A stretch of 35,094 nt of DNA from positions 1 to 35,094 of the forward strand of contig CACFTS010000008.1 in the NCBI GenBank assembly GCA_902569285.1, given 5' to 3'. Under the pieces are notes generated by a model. It saw only the letters and a list, made by a program, of their open reading frames with translations. It searched no databases and was not told the origin of the DNA. The position numbers and the translations under genes are program-made. Source of the DNA: an uncultured Pelagibacteraceae bacterium. Its GTDB lineage: Bacteria; Pseudomonadota; Alphaproteobacteria; Pelagibacterales; Pelagibacteraceae. This document shows, one piece after another, positions 1-8,139 of this stretch (positions within the stretch are counted from its first letter, which is position 1; every line of letters starts with the position of its first letter).

Positions 1-958
1 CATTTTTGTATTTAATGGATAATTTATTATTAGAAAATAAGATATTCTTTTTAATTTCAGGGAAAAACTTTTTCAGACTTAAATTATTAAGAATTAAAAG
101 TTCATCAATTAACATTTTAGAGTCTATGTTAAAATCTTTAAATTTAAATTTTTTATTTAATTTAAAAGAAAAAATATTTTTTGAACTAAATTTTATTCTT
201 TCTATATTAAGATCTGGGAAAAATGGTTTTATAAATAATTCTAAATTTTTTTCATTAATATTTAATTCATCATGATCAACATATCCATTAATTAAAAATT
301 CATCTTTTATTTTTTTTACTAATACTTTTTCAGAAAGAAAACTTAAATCATTTAATGAGAGTGATATATTTTGCAACTGTAAATCATCTTTTTTATATCC
401 AAAAATAAAATTTAGTTTTTCAATATTATATTTTTTTAATAAGCTTAATTTAGCATCTTTTATAAAACCATTAATTGTATAATTATCTTTAATCTTTCCC
501 TCTGTATCAAATTCAAGTTTTATATCCGCTATTAAATAACCTTTTTTTGTAATTTTTTCTAAAATAAATAGCTCAGGAGTATTTTTAACTGATTTAAAAA
601 ATGAGATTAAATTATTAATCTCCAAAGATTTTGTTGAAATTTTTAAATTTTCAATTGAAAACTTATTATCAATTAATGATCTTAATGATATTTGAGCTTT
701 TATATTTTCAATTGAAATAGTTTGATTTCGACTTTTTAGTTTTGGACCTATTATTTTTATATTTAGTCTAAGTTTAAATGGATCTAAAACTAAATTAATT
801 TTTTTTAATTCAATCTCTATTTCTTTATTAATATTTTTTATTTTGTTTGAAATTTGGTTGTTAAATCTATCTGTCTCAATCCCAACTAAACTTAAATAAG
901 ATAAAAAAATAAGTGCTATAAAAAATAAAATTAATATAGATTTAAAAATTACTTTCAT
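1..958 (-). CDS. AsmA-like / DUF3971-type membrane-anchored protein (C-terminus cut by window edge)
   Basis: The reading frame starts at ATG 958 and stays open to base 1, giving at least 319 residues. The start overlaps the prfB stop as ATGA, so it is the third gene of mrcA-prfB-this gene. Residues about 4-25 form one hydrophobic segment (KSILILFFIALIFLSYLSLV), a signal anchor. The rest is a low-complexity, beta-rich pattern with repeats of the type 'sIENikaqiSLrSLI' and 'FSIENLKIstKSLEI', as seen in AsmA/YhdP/TamB-like inner-membrane proteins that bridge the periplasm and are linked to lipid transport to the outer membrane. The family call rests on architecture and texture, not on a catalytic motif. 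An unrelated long periplasmic protein remains possible. Confidence 0.6.
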   Translation of the reverse strand, partial: MKVIFKSILILFFIALIFLSYLSLVGIETDRFNNQISNKIKNINKEIEIELKKINLVLDPFKLRLNIKIIGPKLKSRNQTISIENIKAQISLRSLIDNKFSIENLKISTKSLEINNLISFFKSVKNTPELFILEKITKKGYLIADIKLEFDTEGKIKDNYTINGFIKDAKLSLLKKYNIEKLNFIFGYKKDDLQLQNISLSLNDLSFLSEKVLVKKIKDEFLINGYVDHDELNINEKNLELFIKPFFPDLNIERIKFSSKNIFSFKLNKKFKFKDFNIDSKMLIDELLILNNLSLKKFFPEIKKNILFSNNKLSIKYKN

Positions 959-2050
959 TTTACTTGATATAGTGATTGTTCTAAAAAATCATCAATTTCC
1001 CCATCTAACACTTTATCTGGGCTTGTACTTTCAAAATTAGTTCTATTATCTTTTACCAATCTATAAGGTTGCAAAACATATGATCTTATTTGATGACCCC
1101 AGCCTATTTCAGATTTTGAAGACTCGAGATTTTGATTTTCTTTTTCTTTTTTTTTAATTTCAAAATCATAAAGTCTTGCTTTTAGCATATTCATGCATGT
1201 TTCTTTATTTTTATGTTGTGATCTTTCGTTTTGACACTGAACTACAATTTTTGAAGGCAAATGTGTAATTCTAACTGCGCTATCCGTGGTATTAACATGT
1301 TGTCCACCTGCACCACTTGAACGATAAGTATCTATTCTCAAATCTTTATCAAGTATTTCGATATTAATATTTTCATCAACAACAGGATAAACCCAAATAC
1401 TAGCAAAACTTGTGTGACGTCTTGCTCCAGAATCAAATGGAGATATTCTAACTAATCTATGAATCCCAGATTCTTTTTTAAGCCAACCAAAAACATAATC
1501 ACCTTCTATTTTAATCGTTGAAGATTTAATACCGGCTTCATCGCCTTTATGTTCACTTATCAAAATTGATTTAAATTTTTTATTATCTGACCATTTTAAA
1601 TACATTCTTCTTAGCATATCAGCCCAATCCTGACTTTCGGTGCCTCCTGCTCCAGCGTGGATTTCTATATAACAATCAAATGAATCTATCTCATTAGATA
1701 AAAAACATTTAATTTCATTTTTTTTTACGAGTTCTCTAAGATCTTTTATGTTTTCAAAAATTTCATTTTGTATATTTACATTATTCTCATCAAGAGCTAA
1801 TTGATTTAAATCATCTAAATCATTAAGTTTATTTAGAGATGTTTCAAAAGAATCAATTAAATCTTCATACAATTTTTTTTCTTTTACAACTTTTTTAGAG
1901 TAAGACTTGTCTTGCCAAAAATTAGCTTGAAGCATACTTTTGTTGTGATTTTCTAATTTTATATAGATTTTATTTTTATCAAAGATACTCCTTAACTCTT
2001 TGATTAATTTTTTCTATTTCTTTTTTGAAATCTATATATTTATGATCCAT
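955..2050 (-). CDS. prfB: Peptide chain release factor 2 (RF2), with programmed +1 frameshift
   Basis: RF2 recognises UGA and UAA stop codons and triggers peptide release on the ribosome. The zero frame starts at ATG 2050 and gives 23 codons ending CTT, then an in-frame TGA at 1981-1979. Skipping T1981 joins it to the long frame running to 955, for 364 residues in all, the usual RF2 length. The long frame alone would start at an internal ATG (1935) and lack the N-terminal helix. The SPF recognition motif (RISPFDSGARRHTSF) and the catalytic GGQ (SSGAGGQHVN) are both present. The gene follows mrcA with a TAATG overlap and ends in an ATGA overlap with the next gene. The frameshift autoregulates RF2: low RF2 favours the shift, high RF2 favours termination at the early UGA. 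Confidence 0.96.
1979..1993 (-). promoter_or_regulatory. prfB programmed +1 frameshift site (AAGGAGTATCTTTGA)
   Basis: The site reads AAG GAG TAT CTT TGA. It matches the classical RF2 recoding site: an internal Shine-Dalgarno-like AGGAG three bases before the slippery CTT, then an in-frame UGA followed by T. A +1 slip of the peptidyl-tRNA from CUU to UUU restores the RF2 frame. In the shifted frame GAT AAA AAT continues without a stop into the rest of RF2. The arrangement is seen directly; the function is inferred from the well-studied enterobacterial case. Confidence 0.93.
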
Positions 2051-4386
2051 TAATAAAACTTTAATATATTATTAGAATCTAATCTATTATTATTTGAATA
2101 CAAAATCATACCATCAATCACATTCTTACTTTTGTAAGCTTCTAAAATAGTATCTTTGGATGAAAATTTTGCTTTTTGGCCAGTAGATGGGTCAACAACC
2201 ATCATTGTAATTCCATCAGCAACTTTAAATGGTCTTGCATCAGATTTTTTAATAGCAGATTTAATAAAATTTTTGAATATTGGTAATGCTGTTTTTGAAC
2301 CTGTTTCATATCTACCGAGAGATTGAGGATTATCCATTCCAACATAAACTCCTACTACTAAATTAGATGTAAAACCAACAAACCATGTATCAGTATTTTC
2401 ATTCGTTGTTCCTGTCTTGCCGGCTAAATTTAAATTTAAATCTCTCAATTTTTTTCCTGTTCCTCTTTTAACTACTCCTTCTAACAAAGAAGTAATTTGA
2501 TATGCTGTTTGAGAAGAAAATATCTGTTTATAATTATTTTTAATCTTAGGATAATCTTTTCCAGTAAATGAAATTTGATCACAATTAGAACAAGCTCTTT
2601 TTTCATTATTGAGAATAGTAATTCCTTCGCTGTCTTGAACACGATCAATTAAAATTGGTGAAACTAATTTACCTCCATTGACAAAAGCTGAATATGCTGA
2701 AGTTAATTTTATTAAAGTAGTTTCTGCAGATCCTAATGATATTGATAGCAATTCTTCAGGATTTTCATAAATACCAAGATCTTTTGAAAAATTAACAACT
2801 TTATCTATTCCTAAATTTTGAGCAATTCTTACTGTCATAAGATTTCTAGATTTTTCAAGACCAACTCTTAAAGTTGAAAGTCCATAAAATTTTTTTCCAT
2901 AATTTTCAGGTTTCCACATTTTAAGATCAGATCCTTGATCTAAAACTAATGGAGCATCTAAAATTAATGAGGAAGGTGTATAATTATTTTCTAGAGCGAG
3001 AGCATAGACAAAAGGTTTAAAAGCTGAGCCAGGCTGTCTTAAAGCTTGGGATGCTCTGTTAAATTCACTATTTTTAAAACTAAACCCTCCACTTAAAGCT
3101 ATAACTCTTCCAGTATAAGGATCCATTACAACAATACCTCCATTAATTTTTGGAACTTGTTTTAAACTAAATTTATTATCATTGATTTGTTTTACGTAAA
3201 CTATGTCACCTTTTTTAAATAAATCATCAAATTCCTTTTTAGTCCAAGAAATATCTTTGTATTCAATTATTCCAGCAATTTTATCTTTTGTTTCTATTTC
3301 TACAGAAAATTTAGAAATCTTTTTAATTATAGCTATTTTCCAATTAATTGAATTTTCTAAATCATATTTCTCTAAACCATTAAACCATTTTTTTGTGTAA
3401 ATTTTATTTGCTAAAGGTCCACGCCAACCTTTTCTTTTATCATAATTTATGAGTCCAGTTCTTAAAGAATCTGTTGCAATTTTCTGTAGTTCTAAATTTA
3501 TTGGAGTATTTATATTAAAACCTTGATTATATACTTTCTCATAAGAAAGAATTTTTATAATATTTTTTCTTACATCTTCAATATAATATTGAGCATCTTC
3601 TAAAAAAACTCTTTTTGTTTTTTTTAATTTTATATTTTTTTTATTTAAATTTTCATATTCTTTAAAACTAATAAAATTATTATCAAATAAATTTTTTAAA
3701 ACTAAATTTCTTCTAAATTTAGCTAATTTAATATTTCTATAAGGATTATATTTACTGGGTGCTTTAGGTAATGCTGCTAACAATGCAGCTTCTTCATAAC
3801 TTAACTCTTTTATAGATTTATCAAAATATTCCAAACTAGCTGCCGCAACGCCATATGCACCGCTCCCAAGATAGATTTGATTAAGATAAAGTTCTAATAT
3901 TCTTTCTTTTGACAATGCTCTCTCTATTCTAAATGCAAGAATTGCTTCTTTGATCTTTCTATTAATACTTACTTCATTCGTTAACAAAAAATTTTTTGCT
4001 ACTTGTTGTGTAATTGTTGATGCTCCTTCCAATCTTTTTGAAGTCATAATATTTTTAATATTATTTACGGTTGCTCTCAAAACACCTTTAGCATCTACTC
4101 CTGGATGTGAAAAAAAATTTTTATCTTCAGCTGATAAAAATGCATTAATTACATTTTGAGGTATTGATCTATAAGGAATGAATATTCTTTTTTCTTTAGA
4201 AAAATCAGCTACCAAATCTCCATTGCCTGAGTAAACTTTGCTTGAAACTGGCGGTTTATAATTCTTTAAAATTTTATAATCTGGTATATTATTTGAAAAA
4301 TTCCATAAAACTCCCAAAATAATAATTAAAAATAACAATGAAAAACTAAGAAAACCAATAAATATATTTTTAATTATCCTATTCAT
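2050..4386 (-). CDS. mrcA: Penicillin-binding protein 1A, bifunctional transglycosylase/transpeptidase
   Basis: A class A PBP of 778 residues that polymerises lipid II glycan strands and cross-links the peptides on the periplasmic side of the inner membrane. Residues about 7-30 are a single membrane anchor. The GT51 glycosyltransferase domain follows, with catalytic Glu in SAEDKNFFSHPGVD (about E87) and STITQQVAKNFL. The central OB-like region precedes the transpeptidase domain, with the SxxK nucleophile in RQPGSAFKPF (S454, K457), the SxN motif in EKSRNLMTV, and KTG in LAGKTGTTNENTDTW (K657). It leads the minus-strand run to prfB (TAATG overlap) and is divergent from rne, as often seen near rne in alphaproteobacteria. 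A TATAAT-like box (4396-4401) lies about 10 bases from the ATG but has no good -35 partner. Confidence 0.95.
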   Translation of the reverse strand: MNRIIKNIFIGFLSFSLLFLIIILGVLWNFSNNIPDYKILKNYKPPVSSKVYSGNGDLVADFSKEKRIFIPYRSIPQNVINAFLSAEDKNFFSHPGVDAKGVLRATVNNIKNIMTSKRLEGASTITQQVAKNFLLTNEVSINRKIKEAILAFRIERALSKERILELYLNQIYLGSGAYGVAAASLEYFDKSIKELSYEEAALLAALPKAPSKYNPYRNIKLAKFRRNLVLKNLFDNNFISFKEYENLNKKNIKLKKTKRVFLEDAQYYIEDVRKNIIKILSYEKVYNQGFNINTPINLELQKIATDSLRTGLINYDKRKGWRGPLANKIYTKKWFNGLEKYDLENSINWKIAIIKKISKFSVEIETKDKIAGIIEYKDISWTKKEFDDLFKKGDIVYVKQINDNKFSLKQVPKINGGIVVMDPYTGRVIALSGGFSFKNSEFNRASQALRQPGSAFKPFVYALALENNYTPSSLILDAPLVLDQGSDLKMWKPENYGKKFYGLSTLRVGLEKSRNLMTVRIAQNLGIDKVVNFSKDLGIYENPEELLSISLGSAETTLIKLTSAYSAFVNGGKLVSPILIDRVQDSEGITILNNEKRACSNCDQISFTGKDYPKIKNNYKQIFSSQTAYQITSLLEGVVKRGTGKKLRDLNLNLAGKTGTTNENTDTWFVGFTSNLVVGVYVGMDNPQSLGRYETGSKTALPIFKNFIKSAIKKSDARPFKVADGITMMVVDPSTGQKAKFSSKDTILEAYKSKNVIDGMILYSNNNRLDSNNILKFY

Positions 4387-4410
4387 TTTGTTTCCATTAT
4401 ATATGGGAAT

Positions 4411-4439
4411 TTGTTAAAGATAAGGCACAAGAATATAAA
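4411..4439 (+). promoter_or_regulatory. Candidate sigma-70 promoter for rne
   Basis: TTGTTA (4411-4416) and TATAAA (4434-4439) are separated by 17 bases, a good vegetative promoter spacing. They lie in the 93-bp divergent gap between mrcA and rne. Transcription would begin near 4446, leaving a leader of about 34 bases before the rne ATG at 4480. This short leader leaves little room for a large structured autoregulatory 5' UTR of the enterobacterial rne type. It is a sequence match only, and AT-rich DNA gives chance hits. Confidence 0.5.
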
Positions 4440-4479
4440 CAAAATTTTAATATTTAATGAAACAATCAAAAAACATATT

Positions 4480-6276
4480 ATGGAAAAAAATTTATACATT
4501 GATGCTTCGCATCCAAATGAAACTAGAGTTGTACTCAAGTCAGATAATAACATTGAAGACTATGAGTATGAAGGTTTAAAAAATAGCCTAATAAAAAATA
4601 ATATATACTTAGGTAAAGTAAGTCGAATCGAACCATCGTTACAAGCTGCGTTTATAGATTTTGGTAGAGAACGGCATGGTTTTTTATCATTTAACGATAT
4701 TCAATCTGACTACTACCAAATCCCAAAAAGTGATTTAGAAATTATTAAACAAGAAGAGGAAAGAGCTCGAGAAGAATTATCAAAAAAAGTTGAAGCCAAA
4801 GAAGAAGAAAACCTTGCTGAAGGAAAATTAGAAATAGAGGATCCTATAGAAAAAGAAGATCCAATTGAAAAAAAAAACACAGAAGAAAAAGAAAGTTTAA
4901 ATACTGAAAAAGAAAAAAAAAATGAAAATAAGTTCAAGTTTAAAAGATATAAGATTCAAGAAGTTATAAAACCAAATCAAGTTATTCTTGTACAGGTTAT
5001 AAAAGATGAACGTGGTCAAAAAGGTGCTGCACTTAGCACTTTTATATCAATAGCTGGTAAATATATAGTTTTAATGCCAAACACCCCTAAAGGTGGTGGA
5101 ATTTCTAGAAAAATATTTAACCCTATAGATAGAAAAAAAATTAGATCCATTTTAAATGGAATTGAAATTCCAAAAGAAATGGGATTGATAGTTAGAACTG
5201 CCGGAAGTAACAAAACAAAAAATGAAATCAACCATGATTTAACAACTCTTATAAATAGCTGGAATCACATAAAAGATAATGCACTTAGTTCTATAGCCCC
5301 TTCTTTAATCCATCAAGAAAGTGAGATAATTAAAAGAACATTGCGAGATATGTATGATGAAAATACTAAAAATATTATCATTGAAGGAAACGAAGGATAC
5401 AAAAAAGCTCAAAACTTTATGAAAATGATGATGCCTTCACATGTTAAAAAAATTAAAAAATATAGAGGCAAAGTACCATTATTTATAGAAGAAGGTATAG
5501 AACAAAAACTAAATCAAATTTTTGACTCTCAAGTAAAATTAACTTCTGGGGGATATTTGGTGATTAATCCAACTGAAGCATTAGTTTCAATTGATATAAA
5601 TTCAGGAAGCTCAATAAAACAAAAAAATATTGAGAGTACTGCTTTAGACACTAATCTTGAAGCTACTGATGAAATAGCAAGACAGATTAAAATTAGAGAT
5701 TTATCAGGGTTGATTATTATAGATTTTATCGACATGTTAAGTTATGGAAATCGAAAATTAGTTGAGAGAAGATTAAAAGAAAAATGTCGCTCAGATAGAG
5801 CTAGAATTCAAATTGGTAGAATATCTAATTTTGGTCTATTAGAAATGTCTAGACAAAGACTAAGAGAAAGTGCAGTAAAGTGGAAAATAAATCTTACAGA
5901 TGAGTCTTTTGCACTTAAAATTCTTAATTTAGTTGAACTTAAAGCAGTTTTAAATAAAGCAAAGTTTGTTGAATTAAAAGTTTGTAAAAAGATTTCTGAT
6001 TTTTTAAAAGAAAATTTCATTGAAGATCTTAATTACTTTGAAAAAAAAAATAAAATGAAAATTGATATAATTTCAGATAACAGTCTAATAATACCTGAGT
6101 ATATTATCGATATAAAAAATAAATCAAAAAAAACAATTGAATTAATTGAACATTTTGAAAAACTAAAAAATCTTGATCAACAAAATATGGAAAATAATAT
6201 TATTGAATTAAAAGATAAAAAAAAATTCAAGAAAAAAAATTTCAGAAAAAAAAAATTTTACAAAAAAGCTAAATAA
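4480..6276 (+). CDS. rne: Ribonuclease E/G-family endoribonuclease
   Basis: RNase E/G cleaves single-stranded RNA in mRNA decay and rRNA/tRNA processing. The start is set at ATG 4480 (MEKNLYIDASHPNETRVVL, 598 residues), because this is the family N-terminus and the upstream in-frame codons overlap the likely promoter. The S1 domain is split by an acidic Glu/Lys-rich insert (residues about 95-155), typical of alphaproteobacterial RNase E. The DNase I-like catalytic aspartates are present: SIDINSGSS (D372) and IIIDFIDML (D415), with the same 43-residue spacing as E. coli D303/D346. The CPxC Zn-link after MSRQRLRES is missing, and about 11 residues are lost there. The protein ends in a short, very basic tail (KKKFKKKNFRKKKF), not a long degradosome scaffold. 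Its 3' end overlaps thiG by 8 bp, tail to tail. Confidence 0.93.
   Translation: MEKNLYIDASHPNETRVVLKSDNNIEDYEYEGLKNSLIKNNIYLGKVSRIEPSLQAAFIDFGRERHGFLSFNDIQSDYYQIPKSDLEIIKQEEERAREELSKKVEAKEEENLAEGKLEIEDPIEKEDPIEKKNTEEKESLNTEKEKKNENKFKFKRYKIQEVIKPNQVILVQVIKDERGQKGAALSTFISIAGKYIVLMPNTPKGGGISRKIFNPIDRKKIRSILNGIEIPKEMGLIVRTAGSNKTKNEINHDLTTLINSWNHIKDNALSSIAPSLIHQESEIIKRTLRDMYDENTKNIIIEGNEGYKKAQNFMKMMMPSHVKKIKKYRGKVPLFIEEGIEQKLNQIFDSQVKLTSGGYLVINPTEALVSIDINSGSSIKQKNIESTALDTNLEATDEIARQIKIRDLSGLIIIDFIDMLSYGNRKLVERRLKEKCRSDRARIQIGRISNFGLLEMSRQRLRESAVKWKINLTDESFALKILNLVELKAVLNKAKFVELKVCKKISDFLKENFIEDLNYFEKKNKMKIDIISDNSLIIPEYIIDIKNKSKKTIELIEHFEKLKNLDQQNMENNIIELKDKKKFKKKNFRKKKFYKKAK
4837..4872 (+). repeat. 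Two-copy 18-bp tandem repeat in the rne acidic insert (EDPIEK x2)
   Basis: Two adjacent 18-base units (4837-4854 and 4855-4872) both encode EDPIEK and differ only at synonymous third positions (GAG/GAA, CCT/CCA, ATA/ATT). The identical peptides with silent differences suggest an old duplication within the disordered insert of the S1 domain, kept at the protein level. Confidence 0.7.
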
Positions 6277-7042
6277 TTCCCTTTTTTGGAGAAGATGGAT
6301 TACCCATTAATGTTTTTTTAATTCTTCCAGAAAGATATGATTGACGTCCAGCTATTACTGCATTTTTAAATGCTAAAGCCATATCAAGCGGTTTTTTTGC
6401 TTTAGCAATCGCAGTATTAACTAAAACTCCATCACAACCAAGCTCCATTGCTATTGTTGCATCAGATGCTTGACCTAACCCTGCATCTATAATTAAAGGT
6501 AATTTTGTTTGAATTCTAATAATTTTAATATTTATTTTATTTAAAATTCCAAGACCAGAACCTATTGGTGCAGCTAAGGGCATAATTGCACATGCACCAG
6601 AATTTTCTAATCGTTTAGCCATTAATGGATCATCGTTACAATAAACCATAACTTTAAATCCTTCTTTTGTGAGTATCTCTGTTGATTTTAATGTTTCAAT
6701 CATTTCAGGAAATAAATTTTTTTTATCTCCTAAAACTTCTAGTTTTACTAAATTCCACCCACCAATTTCCCTTGCTAATCTTAAAGTTCTTAAAGCATCT
6801 TTTGAATTAAAACATCCTGCGGTATTTGGTAAATAGGTAATTTTTTTTGGATCAATATAATCCATCAATAGAGGTTTTTTTTTATCAGTAATATTTACTC
6901 TTCTAACAGCTACTGTAACTATTTTTGCTCCAGATAACTTAATAGCTTTTGCACATTCAGACATATTTTTGTATTTTCCGGTGCCAACAATTAACCTAGA
7001 GTTAAAATTCTTTTTAGCTATAATTAATTTATCATTTTTCAA
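6269..7042 (-). CDS. thiG: Thiazole synthase ThiG
   Basis: ThiG forms the thiazole phosphate moiety of thiamine from deoxyxylulose phosphate, dehydroglycine and the ThiS thiocarboxylate. The protein has 257 residues, the normal length, with family motifs RLIVGTGKY, IVTVAVRRVN, LPNTAGC, the Lys-containing LVKLEVLGD, and the phosphate-binding LIIDAGLGQASDA and GVLVNTAIAKA. No ATG lies in frame near the N-terminus, so the start is TTG at 7042, about 10 bases after GGAGG within the end of thiS. It is cotranscribed with thiS. No thiamine pyrimidine gene (thiC) is in this window. SAR11 bacteria are known to need the pyrimidine precursor while keeping other thiamine steps. Confidence 0.94.
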   Translation of the reverse strand: MKNDKLIIAKKNFNSRLIVGTGKYKNMSECAKAIKLSGAKIVTVAVRRVNITDKKKPLLMDYIDPKKITYLPNTAGCFNSKDALRTLRLAREIGGWNLVKLEVLGDKKNLFPEMIETLKSTEILTKEGFKVMVYCNDDPLMAKRLENSGACAIMPLAAPIGSGLGILNKINIKIIRIQTKLPLIIDAGLGQASDATIAMELGCDGVLVNTAIAKAKKPLDMALAFKNAVIAGRQSYLSGRIKKTLMGNPSSPKKGII

Positions 7043-7045
7043 TAT

Positions 7046-7264
7046 TTAGCCACCTCCAATAAAATGAACTATCTCAATCTCATCATTTTTTTTAATATTA
7101 ACATTATTTAAATTTTTTTTATCTACTATTTCATGATTTAATTCAATTGCTACCTTTTTAAGGGGTATTTTAAAGTTTTTAATAATATTAGATAATTTAG
7201 AATTTTTATTAATTGTTTTTACTTTACCATTTAACTTTATTTTTATTTTTTTTATTTTTTTCAT
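7046..7264 (-). CDS. thiS: Sulfur carrier protein ThiS
   Basis: A ubiquitin-like sulfur carrier of 72 residues (family about 65-70), starting at ATG 7264. It begins with the beta-strand pattern KIKIKLNGKVKTI and ends in ...HFIGGG, where the terminal Gly-Gly is adenylated and thiocarboxylated to donate sulfur to thiazole formation. The frame is open upstream for 44 more codons, but those would run through the divergent aroQ gene and do not look like ThiS. It directly precedes thiG (3-bp gap) and its start is 16 bp from that of aroQ. Confidence 0.9.
   Translation of the reverse strand: MKKIKKIKIKLNGKVKTINKNSKLSNIIKNFKIPLKKVAIELNHEIVDKKNLNNVNIKKNDEIEIVHFIGGG
7049..7057 (-). promoter_or_regulatory. 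thiG ribosome binding site embedded in the thiS C-terminal glycine codons
   Basis: The last thiS codons GGA GGT GGC, which encode the essential C-terminal glycines, provide the strong Shine-Dalgarno GGAGGT about 10 bases before the TTG start of thiG. The site decides the thiG start, because no ATG is available. Dual use of the same bases would couple ThiS and ThiG synthesis. Confidence 0.75.
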
Positions 7265-7280
7265 CGTATATAAAAGCTGA

Positions 7281-7727
7281 ATGAATAATAAAATTATTAT
7301 TATTAATGGACCGAATATTAATCTATTAGGTGAAAGAGAACAATCACAATATGGATCAATTACTTTTGAAAAATTAAAAGAAAATTGCCTTAACAAATCT
7401 AAAGATTTGGGATTAATAGTTGAATTTGCTCAATCTAATGTTGAAGGTGAATTGGTTAATATAATACAAGACTCAAGAAAAATTTTTGATGGAATGATTA
7501 TTAATGCTGCTGCATTTACTCATACATCGGTAGCTATAAGAGATGCTTTAAATATTTTTAAAAAACCAATAATTGAAATACATATGTCAAATATTTACAA
7601 ACGTGAAGAATTTAGGAAAAAATCACTAATTAATGATGTGGTAACTGGTGGAATATTTGGATTGGGTGATGATGGTTATATTTTAGCCATAATTTCAATG
7701 CAAAAACTTTTAAAAAATGAAAATTGA
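7281..7727 (+). CDS. aroQ: 3-dehydroquinate dehydratase, type II
   Basis: It catalyses the third step of the shikimate pathway, dehydration of 3-dehydroquinate, in the cytoplasm. The 148 residues match the small dodecameric type II enzyme: IIIINGPNINLLGERE at the N-terminus, catalytic Tyr24 in QSQYGS, the NAAAFTHTSVAIRDAL stretch, and the HMSNIYKREEFR active-site His region. It is divergent from thiS with only 16 bp between the starts and overlaps accB by 11 bp. The aroQ-accB-accC order is common in proteobacteria. Confidence 0.95.
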   Translation: MNNKIIIINGPNINLLGEREQSQYGSITFEKLKENCLNKSKDLGLIVEFAQSNVEGELVNIIQDSRKIFDGMIINAAAFTHTSVAIRDALNIFKKPIIEIHMSNIYKREEFRKKSLINDVVTGGIFGLGDDGYILAIISMQKLLKNEN

Positions 7728-8139
7728 TAAAAAAATTATTAAAGAATTAAGTGATTATTTAGATGAATTCAATCTTACTGAGCTAGAATACACTGAAAAA
7801 GATACAAAAATAAAAGTTTCAAAAAATAATATATCTATTAATAATCAAGCAAATCAAACATCTGCCATTACAGAAACTTCAAGTAAACAAACAAAAGCTA
7901 TTTCTGGAACAGAAGTAACATCACCTATAATAGGAACTGTTTACCATGCTCCTGAACCTGGGGCAAAAAAATTTGTTGAAGTTGGTAAAAAGATTAAAAA
8001 AGGTGATACGGTAATGATTGTTGAAGCCATGAAAACAATGAACCATGTTCCATCAACAGCAGATGGAATTGTAAAAGAAATATGTGTAGAGGATGGTCAA
8101 CCAGTTGAGTTTGGACAGACAATAATTATTTTAGAATAA
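7717..8139 (+). CDS. accB: Biotin carboxyl carrier protein of acetyl-CoA carboxylase
   Basis: AccB carries the biotin that shuttles carboxyl groups in acetyl-CoA carboxylase, the committed step of fatty acid synthesis. The 140 residues comprise an N-terminal region (about 1-35), a Ser/Thr/Gln-rich linker (about 40-65), and the biotinyl domain with the target lysine K106 in VEAMKTMNH. The 'thumb'-like insertion typical of AccB is represented by YHAPEPGAKKFVEVG. It begins within the end of aroQ and ends in a TAATG overlap with accC, so translation is probably coupled. Confidence 0.95.
   Translation: MKIDKKIIKELSDYLDEFNLTELEYTEKDTKIKVSKNNISINNQANQTSAITETSSKQTKAISGTEVTSPIIGTVYHAPEPGAKKFVEVGKKIKKGDTVMIVEAMKTMNHVPSTADGIVKEICVEDGQPVEFGQTIIILE

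Noticed and set aside
4395..4407. Short palindrome CCATTATATATGG between mrcA and rne as an operator
   Set aside because: Four-base arms around an AT core are expected by chance here; it partly coincides with a possible -10 of mrcA.
4411..4479. Earlier TTG start of rne at 4411
   Set aside because: That TTG is the -35 of a good promoter with 17-bp spacing; the conserved N-terminus begins at ATG 4480.
7265..7396. Upstream in-frame extension of thiS by 44 codons
   Set aside because: It runs antisense through the start of aroQ, does not resemble ThiS, and the ATG at 7264 gives the family length.
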